From positions 1-19,553 of the forward strand of contig QMLT01000006.1 of the NCBI GenBank assembly GCA_003646875.1: a stretch of DNA of 19,553 nt, in the 5' to 3' direction. Every line of letters starts with the position of its first letter. Position 1 is the first letter of the stretch. Shown here piece by piece: positions 1 to 7,013 of the stretch. The notes beneath the pieces were generated by a model that was given only the letters and a program-made list of their open reading frames with translations, had not been told where the DNA came from and searched no databases. The stretch is from Deltaproteobacteria bacterium (GTDB lineage: Bacteria; Desulfobacterota; DSM-4660; Desulfatiglandales; B25-G16). Made by a program: the position numbers and the translations under genes.

Positions 1-1128
1 CCTATGGTTGTTTTCAACAAGGGCAAACCTGATATATCCTTCACCATATTGTCCAAAACCTACACCTGGAGAAACTGCGACTTTAGCCTCTCGTATGAGC
101 AACTTTGAAAATTCCACGGAACCCATCTTTGCAAAGCCCTCAGGTATTTTTGCCCATACAAACATAGTAGCTTTAGGTTTCTCTATCTTCCAGCCAATCC
201 TCTCCAAACCACGGATCAGGGTATCCCTTCTCTGCTGATAAACACCTGCCATCTCACTTACACAGTCATAGGGTCCTTTTAAGGCAATGATAGAGGAAAT
301 TTGTATAGGCTGGAAAATACCATAGTCAAGATAGCTCTTTATCTTTCGTAAGGCTGCTATCATCTTGCTGTTACCAAGGCAAAATCCCACCCTCCAGCCG
401 GCCATAGAAAAACTTTTGGTAAGGGAGTAAAATTCCACACCTATCTCTTTTGCCCCACGCACCTGAAGAAAACTGGGGGGCTTATAGCCATCAAAGACCA
501 GATCTGCATAAGCAAAGTCGTGAATAACCATTATCTCATGCTCAGCACAAAAATCCACTACCTTTTCAAAAAATTCTCTATCCACTATATTGGTGGTTGG
601 GTTATGGGGATAGGATATTATCAACATCTTTGGTCTTGGCCATGTCTGCTTTGTTGCTGTTAAAAGATCTTCAAAAAAATCTCTGCCAGACCCAATAGGA
701 ATCCCTCTGAGATCGCCTCCGGCAATAACCACTGAATATGGATGAATGGGATATGTAGGATTGGGAGCAAATACAACATCCCCAGGACATATAGTGGCTA
801 AAACTAAATGAGCTATCCCCTCCTTGGCGCCAATAGTGACTATAGCCTCTTCCTCAGGATCTATCTCAACGCCAAAGCGGAGCTTGTACCAATCAGAAAT
901 GGCATGTCTAAGTTTGGTTATCCCCCTTGAGGCAGAATATCTATGGTTTTTCGGTTTTTGAACCGCCTCCACCATCTTTTTGACAATATGTTCAGGCGTT
1001 GGCAAATCTGGATTACCCATACCCAAGTCAATGATGTCCTCTCCCTTTTGCCTCGCTTCCATCTTTAATTCATCAACAGCAGCAAAAACATACGGAGGCA
1101 AACGGTCAATCCTTGGAAACGTATACAT
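1..1128 (-). CDS. AlaC-type PLP-dependent aminotransferase (partial, C-terminus beyond left edge)
   Basis: This is a class I/II aminotransferase that moves an amino group between an amino acid and a 2-oxo acid using pyridoxal phosphate, in the cytoplasm. Reading the minus strand from the ATG at 1128 gives 376 open codons to the edge. The protein begins MYTFPRIDRLPPYVF. It contains the fold-type I landmarks DLGMGNPDLPTPEH near the N-terminus, SYPHNPTT, HDFAYADL, and the PLP-lysine motif SLTKSFSMAGWRVGF. The last visible residues, RFALVENNHR, match the end of the family, so I infer that only about 20 residues are missing. From memory, the overall pattern fits E. coli AlaC (alanine transaminase) and related proteins often labelled LL-diaminopimelate or methionine aminotransferases. 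Substrate specificity cannot be read from sequence. A GGGAGGAG ribosome site lies 5 nt before the ATG. The gene is divergent from purM. Confidence 0.88.
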   Translation of the reverse strand, partial: MYTFPRIDRLPPYVFAAVDELKMEARQKGEDIIDLGMGNPDLPTPEHIVKKMVEAVQKPKNHRYSASRGITKLRHAISDWYKLRFGVEIDPEEEAIVTIGAKEGIAHLVLATICPGDVVFAPNPTYPIHPYSVVIAGGDLRGIPIGSGRDFFEDLLTATKQTWPRPKMLIISYPHNPTTNIVDREFFEKVVDFCAEHEIMVIHDFAYADLVFDGYKPPSFLQVRGAKEIGVEFYSLTKSFSMAGWRVGFCLGNSKMIAALRKIKSYLDYGIFQPIQISSIIALKGPYDCVSEMAGVYQQRRDTLIRGLERIGWKIEKPKATMFVWAKIPEGFAKMGSVEFSKLLIREAKVAVSPGVGFGQYGEGYIRFALVENNHR

Positions 1129-1133
1129 TTTTT

Positions 1134-1185
1134 CTCCTCCCTGTGAAATTCGATGTTTATACTACACAAGATATAACATAGTCAA
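1134..1185 (-). promoter_or_regulatory. Promoter and ribosome site of the aminotransferase gene
   Basis: On the minus strand, TTGACT (1185-1180) is followed after 18 nt by TATAAA (1161-1156), a good sigma-70-like pair. GGGAGGAG (1141-1134) follows just before the ATG at 1128. The transcript start would fall near 1148, leaving a short leader of about 20 nt. This is a pattern match only. Confidence 0.55.
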
Positions 1186-1212
1186 AATTTTCTTTTCTTT
1201 TTCTCTCCACCC

Positions 1213-1325
1213 CTGCTACCCATCACCCCAAGCTCCGAAACGCAAAACTTCAGATATCCACATTCTATAATTACAGGCTAAAATAGAAGATAATAGTTGA
1301 ATTTCATCAAAAGATAGGGTAGCAG
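1213..1325. repeat. Long-range inverted repeat in the purM upstream region
   Basis: CTGCTACCC (1213-1221) is the exact reverse complement of GGGTAGCAG (1317-1325). Allowing one bulged base extends the arms to CTGCTACCCATC and GATAGGGTAGCAG. The 95-nt interior is AT-rich and holds a TATAAT at 1266-1271 without a convincing -35 box. The whole spacer (1129-1426) has no gene that I can support. The repeat could be a leader RNA stem for purM, an operator pair, or chance. Confidence 0.4.
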
Positions 1326-1426
1326 AAAGATGTCCTTAAAAATTACCAATTCACTTATTTTAAAAGTTTGATGAATCGCATGCTATTTTAAGCAATGTAC
1401 TATAAATTAATAGAGGTTTTAAAACC

Positions 1427-2482
1427 ATGACATATAAAAAAAGAAAAGATAGTTACGCAGATGCTGGTGTAGATATAGATGCTGGTAAAAATTTTGTTGA
1501 GATTATAAAGCCCATAGTAAGCAAGACATTTAAATCGAATGTCTTGAGCGATATAGGAGGCTATGCCGGTCTTTACTCACTACGTTTAGGAAATATTAAA
1601 AAGCCCATTCTCGTTTCATCTACTGATGGGGTGGGCACAAAGTTAAAGATAGCTTTTATGCTCAATAAACATGACACAATTGGGATAGATCTGGTAGCCA
1701 TGTGCGTCAATGATATCCTTGTTCAGGGTGCAACCCCTCTTTTTTTCCTGGACTACCTTTCAACAGGCAAACTTAACCGTGATACAGCAGTAGAGATCAT
1801 AAGGGGTATTAGCAAGGGCTGCAAACAGGCTAAATGTGCCCTAATCGGTGGGGAAACGGCTGAAATGCCTGGATTTTATGCCCAAGGAGAATATGATCTT
1901 GCCGGGTTCGCTATCGGACTTGTAGATAATGATCAGATCATTGACGGCAGTGAGATAGCAATTGGACACCAATTGATAGGAATAGGCTCCAGTGGGCTTC
2001 ACAGCAATGGCTATTCCCTCGTCAGAAAAATATTTTTTGACACCCTTAAAATGTCTGTAAATGATTATGTTGATGAATTTGGAAGGACAGTTGGGGAAGA
2101 ATTGCTCGAGCCAACAAACATCTATGCTAAGACGTTAAATACCCTCATAAAAAATTTTCATATCTATGGAATTTCCCACATAACCGGTGGTGGGATTATA
2201 GAAAACCTGCCCAGGATTCTACCTGCTAATTGCCAGGCGATAATCAGACAATCATCATGGACTCCACAACCCATCTTTGACTTTATCAAGAAAGCAGGAA
2301 ATCTTGGTGAGGAGGAGATGATAAGAACCTTTAATAATGGTATCGGTCTGATACTTATCGTCGCTGAAAAGGATGTTCAGGACATTATGCAACAAATTCA
2401 GGGAATGGGAGAAAAGGCATACCAGATAGGATGGATAGAGGAAAGGAAACCAAAAGATTCTGCACTGAAATTTATTGATTGA
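1427..2482 (+). CDS. purM: Phosphoribosylformylglycinamidine cyclo-ligase (AIR synthetase)
   Basis: PurM uses ATP to close the imidazole ring of formylglycinamidine ribonucleotide, giving aminoimidazole ribonucleotide in purine biosynthesis. The 351-aa length is normal. The family signature is clear: DSYADAGVDIDAG near residue 8, STDGVGTKLKIA, the MCVNDILVQGA stretch followed by LDYLSTGKL, LIGGETAEMPGFY, and a glycine-rich SSGLHSNGYSLVRK. All belong to the AIR synthetase/PurM fold, whose N-terminal half builds the ATP site. The ATG at 1427 has only a weak purine stretch (tagagg, 1411-1416) upstream, but the conserved N-terminus begins right after it, so the start is secure. No other purine genes adjoin it. 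The DUF523 gene follows after a repeat-filled spacer. Confidence 0.97.
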   Translation: MTYKKRKDSYADAGVDIDAGKNFVEIIKPIVSKTFKSNVLSDIGGYAGLYSLRLGNIKKPILVSSTDGVGTKLKIAFMLNKHDTIGIDLVAMCVNDILVQGATPLFFLDYLSTGKLNRDTAVEIIRGISKGCKQAKCALIGGETAEMPGFYAQGEYDLAGFAIGLVDNDQIIDGSEIAIGHQLIGIGSSGLHSNGYSLVRKIFFDTLKMSVNDYVDEFGRTVGEELLEPTNIYAKTLNTLIKNFHIYGISHITGGGIIENLPRILPANCQAIIRQSSWTPQPIFDFIKKAGNLGEEEMIRTFNNGIGLILIVAEKDVQDIMQQIQGMGEKAYQIGWIEERKPKDSALKFID

Positions 2483-2493
2483 GGGTAATTGCT

Positions 2494-2718
2494 CAGCCAC
2501 TAAGTCACCAAGGCACAAAGGGTATTAAATGGTCAATGAAAAATTATCAATTATCAATTTTAAATTGCTAATTTTAAATTTTAAATTTTCTAATCTGAGT
2601 GCCCGCCCTGGCGCGACTTCCGTGGAATAAGCTCTTTACGCCGTAAGCTGCATCAAACAGATGCCGTAGATTAAAGCCCTCTCAAATCAGGTCTGGCCAG
2701 GGACTTCGTGCCTTGGTG
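2494..2718. repeat. Repeat element with inverted CACNAAGN arms
   Basis: The left arm (2494-2520) is a near-tandem array of three 8-nt units of the form CACNAAGN. The right arm (2704-2718) is its inverted copy: CACCAAGGCACAAAG against the reverse complement CACCAAGGCACGAAG, 14 of 15 matching. Between the arms are an AT-rich stretch of AATTATC and AATTTTAAATT units (2536-2590), a GC-rich patch (2599-2616), and a small hairpin GCATC-AAACA-GATGC (2650-2664). A second copy of the arm family lies at 8999-9143. The element fills nearly all the purM-DUF523 spacer. No transposase is present, so it would be a non-autonomous or REP-like element. Confidence 0.65.
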
Positions 2719-2749
2719 GCCTAATAGTAACGATTGAGGTTTTACTGTT

Positions 2750-3226
2750 TTGCCTGTCTTGATAAGTAGTTGCCTCCTTGGTATTGAGTGCCGTTATGAT
2801 GGTGGTCATAGCCGAGCTGAAGAAATTATAGAAGTGGCTGAAAAAATACAATTTATACCCATCTGCCCTGAACAATTAGGAGGTTTATCCACCCCCCGGG
2901 CACCATCCTGCATTGTTAAGGGCGATGGAGAAGGGGTCCTTTCCGGGCATGCCCGGGTAATAAATTCTTTGGGAAAGGATGTAACAGAGGCATTTATTAA
3001 AGGGGCTCAGGAAAGCCTAAAACTAGCGAGGTTAACAGGCGCAACAAAGGCAATTTTAAAAAATAAAAGTCCCTCATGCGGCCTCAATACCCCATATTGT
3101 GAAACAGATACTGGATATGGTCTGGGTGTAACAGCAGCGCTCCTTCTAACCGCCGGTATTAAGATAATTGAAATAAATCCAGAGGGGAAAAATAAAGACG
3201 TGATAGAAAAGTTACGACTTTTATGA
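2750..3226 (+). CDS. DUF523 family protein
   Basis: This 158-aa cytoplasmic protein matches the DUF523 family as I know it. It shows SSCLLG followed by CRYDGGH near residues 7-20, the FIPICPEQLGGLSTPR segment, KDVTEAF with the following amphipathic helix, and the ILKNKSPSCG motif near residue 105. The conserved cysteines in SCLLG, CPE and SPSCG look like a possible metal or thiol site, but no biochemical role is established for the family. The start is TTG at 2750, supported by TTGAGG at 2734-2739 about ten nt upstream, just outside the repeat element. No ATG lies in a suitable place. The gene may be co-transcribed with purM or have its own signal. Confidence 0.85.
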   Translation: MPVLISSCLLGIECRYDGGHSRAEEIIEVAEKIQFIPICPEQLGGLSTPRAPSCIVKGDGEGVLSGHARVINSLGKDVTEAFIKGAQESLKLARLTGATKAILKNKSPSCGLNTPYCETDTGYGLGVTAALLLTAGIKIIEINPEGKNKDVIEKLRLL

Positions 3227-3242
3227 ACACACATATCCCTTT

Positions 3243-3264
3243 CGGCCACAACGAAGGATGAAAG
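3243..3264 (+). repeat. Short repeat CGGCCACAACGAA-nn-ATGAAAG, copy 1
   Basis: This stretch, 16 nt after the DUF523 stop codon, shares 20 of 22 positions with 18891-18912, which lies 27 nt after the endonuclease stop codon. Both copies are in the same orientation. The 13 plus 7 matching bases in non-coding DNA suggest a dispersed element, but two copies cannot define it. Confidence 0.45.
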
Positions 3265-3305
3265 TAGTTGAGTGGACAAATGGTTAAGTAGTAAATTAAT
3301 TTTAG

Positions 3306-3343
3306 GCCTGCCCGTCCCGCTCTGCGGGACGAGGCGGGCGGGC
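3306..3343. repeat. GC-rich REP-like hairpin
   Basis: An inner stem GTCCCGC/GCGGGAC (3314-3320 with 3324-3330) closes a TCT loop. Imperfect outer arms (GCCTGCC and GGCGGGC types) flank it. TTTTAGGC sits on both sides (3300-3307 and 3345-3352). The strong GC content stands out from the AT-rich surroundings. It may stabilise the 3' end of the purM-DUF523 transcript. Confidence 0.6.
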
Positions 3344-3420
3344 ATTTTAGGCGCTTTCTATAAAAATAAAATTCTGTATAAAAGAATTGTTAGATAATGG
3401 TTCGTGATAATTTTTGCTAA

Positions 3421-3444
3421 CCTGCCCGCCGGACGGCAGGCGGG
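3421..3444. repeat. Second GC-rich hairpin upstream of ahbC, possible terminator
   Basis: CCTGCC (3421-3426) pairs with GGCAGG (3435-3440). Alternatively CCCGCC (3425-3430) pairs with GGCGGG (3439-3444). A TTT follows at 3445-3447. It belongs to the same CCCGCC-rich class as 3306-3343. It could terminate readthrough before ahbC, but the T run is too short for a confident Rho-independent terminator. Confidence 0.5.
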
Positions 3445-3476
3445 TTTGTGGCTGATTAATAAGGCAGAGAGAAAAT

Positions 3477-4661
3477 ATGATCGGCATATCTAAATTATAT
3501 TGTGGAACAGTTGAACCATCTGATCCTATCAGATATGGCAGACAATCAAAGAAACTGCCAGCTCACCTGCTTCAGTTTTCGTCTGATAAAAAACCAGTAG
3601 TCGTGTGGAATATTACCAGGTCCTGCAATTTAAATTGCATTCACTGCTATGCCAGGGCTGTTAATCAAAGTCGCGATAGGGAGTTAACCACAGATGAAGG
3701 CCTTAATCTCATCGATGATCTGGCAATCTTTGGTGCACCAGTTCTTCTCTTTTCTGGCGGGGAACCCTTACTGCGGTCAGATTTGACCGAGCTTGCCAGA
3801 TACGCTGTGAGTAAGGGTATAAGGGCAGTCATCTCTACTAATGGCACCCTTATTACCGAAGAAAAAGCCATGCTGTTAAAAGATGCTGGCGTGTCCTATG
3901 TTGGCATAAGTCTTGATGGCCTGGAAAAGGTGAATGACCATTTTAGAGGGGTTAAGGGCGCCTTTAAGAAGGCAGTTAATGGGATAAAAAACTGTCAGAA
4001 CATCGGACTTAAGGTTGGATTAAGATTTACTATAAACAAGTTGAACATGGACCAGGTGCCGGGTATTTTTGATCTTGCAGAGACAATGAGCATCGATAGG
4101 ATCTGTTTTTATCATCTTGTTTATTCCGGCAGGGGATCAGATTTAGTTGATCAAGATCTCTCCCATAGTGAAACCAGAAAAATAGTAGACATTATAATGG
4201 ACAGGACCAAGGACATGCATAAAAGGGGATTAAAAAAGGAGGTCTTGACTGTGGATAATCATGCTGATGGCCCCTATCTCTATCTGAGGATGCTCAAAGA
4301 AAATAATCCTCGGGCAGGAGAAGTCTTAGAGCTTTTAAAGATGAATGGAGGAAATAGCTCAGGTGAAGGAATAGGCTGCGTAAGCTGGGATGGTTTAGTG
4401 TATGCAGATCAGTTCTGGCGCGAACATTCCTTTGGCAATGTTCTTGTGAGCCCCTTCAGTCAAATATGGTCTAATTTAACCAATCCTCTAATGTCCCAGT
4501 TAAAAGATAAACGCCGATATGTAACAGGAAGATGCGCCAGTTGCAGGTGGCTTGATATATGCAGCGGTAACTTCAGAGCCAGAGCCGAGGCAGTAACCGG
4601 CAATATATGGGGAGAGGATCCAGCATGCTATCTGACAGATAAGGAAATAGGATTAGATTAA
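3477..4661 (+). CDS. ahbC: Radical SAM heme biosynthesis protein, AhbC-like (12,18-didecarboxysiroheme deacetylase)
   Basis: AhbC removes two acetate side chains from 12,18-didecarboxysiroheme to give Fe-coproporphyrin III in the siroheme-dependent heme pathway of sulfate reducers and archaea. The 394-aa protein has the radical SAM cluster motif CX3CX2C (C50, C54, C57) and the SAM-binding SGGEP (93-97). A C-terminal SPASM-like set of cysteines (C301, C353, C356, C362, C384) would hold an auxiliary FeS cluster. The opening MIGISKLYCGTVEPSDPIRYG resembles, from memory, AhbC/NirJ1 rather than AhbD, which lacks this leader. The ATG at 3477 follows agagag (3466-3471). The stop codon lies 1 nt before resB, so the gene heads a heme/cytochrome c operon. 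NirJ of heme d1 synthesis is the main alternative; no other heme d1 gene is visible here. Confidence 0.83.
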   Translation: MIGISKLYCGTVEPSDPIRYGRQSKKLPAHLLQFSSDKKPVVVWNITRSCNLNCIHCYARAVNQSRDRELTTDEGLNLIDDLAIFGAPVLLFSGGEPLLRSDLTELARYAVSKGIRAVISTNGTLITEEKAMLLKDAGVSYVGISLDGLEKVNDHFRGVKGAFKKAVNGIKNCQNIGLKVGLRFTINKLNMDQVPGIFDLAETMSIDRICFYHLVYSGRGSDLVDQDLSHSETRKIVDIIMDRTKDMHKRGLKKEVLTVDNHADGPYLYLRMLKENNPRAGEVLELLKMNGGNSSGEGIGCVSWDGLVYADQFWREHSFGNVLVSPFSQIWSNLTNPLMSQLKDKRRYVTGRCASCRWLDICSGNFRARAEAVTGNIWGEDPACYLTDKEIGLD

Positions 4662-4662
4662 G

Positions 4663-6042
4663 ATGCCGTTGAAAATGAAAAAAATATTCTTCTCTTTTTT
4701 TTCCTCCCTAAAATTAACGATCACCCTTTTAATTATAATTGCTGTTGCGTCTATATTAGGGACAATCATTCCCCAGCAATATGGTGGAGGAGAATCTTTT
4801 AGGCATCTTAGTCCTGGATTGTTTAAGGTATTTAATTCTCTTCAACTATTTGATATGTATCACTCTGTCTGGTTTATCATCCTGATGGGGCTCCTGTCTT
4901 TAAACCTTATAGTTTGTTCCCTGGATAGATTTCCTGCTTCCTGGAAACTTTTTACGGCTATTCCTTCCCCTGACAGGAGTAAACCCTTTGAAAATCTTCC
5001 CCCGGAAAGCGTCATTCTAACTGAAAAAGATCGTAATGAAGTTATTGAAAGTGTGGCAAATATTCTCACAAAAAGATACAAAAAGATCAGAAGAAAAGAT
5101 GCTGACAGCGCTACTTTTTTTTATGGAGAAAGGGGGTCATATTCTAATTTTGGTGTGTATATTATACATCTAAGCAGCCTGATAGTCATTTCAGGCGCAA
5201 TAATAGGGTCTTTGTTGGGATTTCAAGCCTTTGTAAATATACCTGAGGGGGAATCCACCAATACTGTCCATCTGGCAAGACAAAAGGGTGTCAAAAAATT
5301 AGATTTTACTGTCAGGTGTGATAAATTTAGTATCTCTTTCTATGATAATGGGATGCCTAAAGAGTATCGATCGAATCTAAGCTTTATTAAAGATAATAAT
5401 GTTATTCTTGAAGGACCCTTACTTGTCAACCATCCGATAACATTTAATGGAATAAGATTTTATCAGGCAAGCTATGGATCAACTCCTGGTGGCAAGGCAT
5501 ACATAACTGTTATTAGAGAAAATAAAGAAGAAAATACTCTAAAGGTTAAACAAAGGGATTCATTTTATCTCAAAGAAAAAAATACAAAGGTTAAGATATT
5601 AAGAATAGAAAAAAATCTTATGTCTATGGGCCCCGCTGTGCTAATCAATATCCAATCACCTGAAGGCAATATGCAATTCTGGGTATTCAAACACATAGAT
5701 AAAATTAGAGAAAGAATCCCCGGGTTGTTTAAAAAAGTGCCGAAATTTAACCCTGGCCGCTTTAAGCCATACTATTTTAAGCTCGACAGAATAGAGAGCA
5801 ACTATTATACCGGCCTCCAGCTAAGCCACGATCCGGGTGTTGTAATTGTGGCAATTGGATCAATTTTTATTATCCTTGGTTTATTTATCACCTTTTTCTC
5901 TTCGCATAAAAGACTGTGGGTGAGAGTGGATGAGCAAGATGGGAAGACAAAAATATCTGTAGGGGCCAGAAGCAATAAAGATCCTGTTGGCCTAAAACGG
6001 GAGGTTGAACACCTCCTCAGCTATTTTTCTTCGATAGGATGA
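4663..6042 (+). CDS. resB: System II cytochrome c biogenesis protein ResB/Ccs1
   Basis: ResB pairs with CcsA to deliver heme across the membrane and attach it to apocytochromes c on the outer face. The 459-aa protein has the family layout. A first membrane helix near residues 12-35 ends in SILGTIIPQ. A second lies near 66-85 (VWFIILMGLLSLNLIVCSLDR). A third contains a histidine (YIIHLSSLIVISGAIIGSLL). A large external domain follows, rich in beta segments and including NHPITFNGIRFYQASYG. A last helix begins LSHDPGVVIVAIGSIF. The external loop and the conserved His before the third and fourth helices are typical. The start is 1 nt after ahbC; a second in-frame ATG four codons later is also possible. 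The ccsA start is 4 nt downstream. Confidence 0.92.
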   Translation: MPLKMKKIFFSFFSSLKLTITLLIIIAVASILGTIIPQQYGGGESFRHLSPGLFKVFNSLQLFDMYHSVWFIILMGLLSLNLIVCSLDRFPASWKLFTAIPSPDRSKPFENLPPESVILTEKDRNEVIESVANILTKRYKKIRRKDADSATFFYGERGSYSNFGVYIIHLSSLIVISGAIIGSLLGFQAFVNIPEGESTNTVHLARQKGVKKLDFTVRCDKFSISFYDNGMPKEYRSNLSFIKDNNVILEGPLLVNHPITFNGIRFYQASYGSTPGGKAYITVIRENKEENTLKVKQRDSFYLKEKNTKVKILRIEKNLMSMGPAVLINIQSPEGNMQFWVFKHIDKIRERIPGLFKKVPKFNPGRFKPYYFKLDRIESNYYTGLQLSHDPGVVIVAIGSIFIILGLFITFFSSHKRLWVRVDEQDGKTKISVGARSNKDPVGLKREVEHLLSYFSSIG

Positions 6043-6046
6043 TATT

Positions 6047-6886
6047 ATGATTATCAATACTGTAATACTTAGTTGGGTAACCTTTATTTATTTTGGCTCG
6101 GCTGTATTTTACATCTTTAAAATGGTCACAGGAAAAGAATTCTGTGGATCACTTGCCTCAATTATTGCCTTTATCGGGCTTATTGCCCAGACCGCGGGAT
6201 TAATCCTGAGGTGGTTTGAATCCTACAAGATGGGAATTGGGCATGCACCACTTTCCAATCTCTATGAATCTCTCATCTTCTTTTCCTGGACTACAGTGCT
6301 ACTCTATCTGATTATAGAATGGCGAGTCAAAACCAAGAATCTTGGCGCCTTTGTGGTTCCCTTTGCCTTCTTTTCAATGGCCTTTGCCTCCTTTTCCCCA
6401 AATGTCAATGCCAGGATACAGCCATTGATTCCCGCTCTGCAAAGTAACTGGTTAATAAGCCATGTTATCACATGCTTTTTTGGATATGCTGCGCTTACCA
6501 TAGCATGTGGCCTTGGATTCATGTACCTCTTAAAGGGCTTAGAGAAAGGGGAAAGTCCACGTCTTTTTTTTAGGCTTTTACCAGACAGAGAAATTGTGGA
6601 TGAGCTTACGTATCACAGTGTTGTTATTGGCTTTATCTTTTTAACCTTGGGAATTATTACCGGTTCAGTGTGGGCGTACTCTGCCTGGGGATCATACTGG
6701 AGCTGGGATCCAAAAGAGACATGGTCTTTGATAACATGGCTTATCTATGCAGCAATGCTTCACTCCAGATTCGTTCGTGGCTGGAGAGGAAAAAGGATGG
6801 CCATAATGAGCATAATTGGCTTTGCCTCTGTGCTTTTCACCTATTTCGGTGTTAATTATCTGCCTGGATTGCATAGCTACTTTTAA
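6047..6886 (+). CDS. ccsA: System II cytochrome c biogenesis protein CcsA (heme handling, WWD domain)
   Basis: CcsA, also named CcsB in some genomes, is the polytopic heme-channel half of the ResB-CcsA synthetase. The 279-aa protein is almost all membrane helices. It carries the diagnostic tryptophan-rich WWD motif WGSYWSWDPKETWSLI on an external loop. The candidate heme-ligand histidines are in GIGHAPLSNLYE, SHVITCFFGYA, LTYHSVVIGF and LHSRF. It ends in the usual FTYFGVNYLPGLHSY. AGGAT (6036-6040) lies 6 nt before the ATG, inside the end of resB, so translation is probably coupled. Together with ResB this gives a full System II. The thiol-handling partners (CcdA, ResA/CcsX) are not in the window. 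Confidence 0.95.
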   Translation: MIINTVILSWVTFIYFGSAVFYIFKMVTGKEFCGSLASIIAFIGLIAQTAGLILRWFESYKMGIGHAPLSNLYESLIFFSWTTVLLYLIIEWRVKTKNLGAFVVPFAFFSMAFASFSPNVNARIQPLIPALQSNWLISHVITCFFGYAALTIACGLGFMYLLKGLEKGESPRLFFRLLPDREIVDELTYHSVVIGFIFLTLGIITGSVWAYSAWGSYWSWDPKETWSLITWLIYAAMLHSRFVRGWRGKRMAIMSIIGFASVLFTYFGVNYLPGLHSYF

Positions 6887-6897
6887 ACTTTAGGAAA

Positions 6898-7010
6898 GGT
6901 CACTGGTCATTCGTCATTGGTCATTAGTTAAACGTGGAATTTCCTAGCCATTTCCGTTAATTCCAAATGACTTTAAGTACTTTAGGCACTTTAGCTCACT
7001 TTAGTCACTT
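6898..7010. repeat. Spacer built of GGTCATT and ACTTTAGGC micro-repeats
   Basis: The 127-bp ccsA-plsC spacer is nearly all repeat. Positions 6898-6929 hold a near-tandem run of GGTCATT-type units. An inverted pair TGGAATT/AATTCCA lies at 6935-6941 and 6959-6965. Positions 6969-7010 are a period-9 array of four ACTTTAGGC-like units. That array matches 10231-10272 at all but about three positions. It ends only about 3 nt before the plsC start codon. Confidence 0.6.
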
Positions 7011-7013
7011 AAT

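Noticed and set aside
8..1270. Plus-strand open frames opposite the aminotransferase (8-238 and 980-1270)
   Set aside because: The minus-strand aminotransferase has clear conserved motifs over the same bases; these are antisense shadows.
1368..1403. Sigma-70 promoter directly before purM
   Set aside because: TTGATG and the nearby TATTTT or TACTAT boxes are separated by 10 or 24 nt, which is outside the usual spacing.
2620..2700. tRNA or small structured RNA inside the first repeat element
   Set aside because: Only short hairpins (for example GCATC/GATGC) are visible; there is no cloverleaf, conserved T-loop or acceptor stem.
2494..2718. CRISPR array
   Set aside because: The units are 8 nt with no spacers of regular length, and no cas genes are present.
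3306..3343. Rho-independent terminator
   Set aside because: The stem is strong but no T run follows; a REP-like palindrome explains it better.
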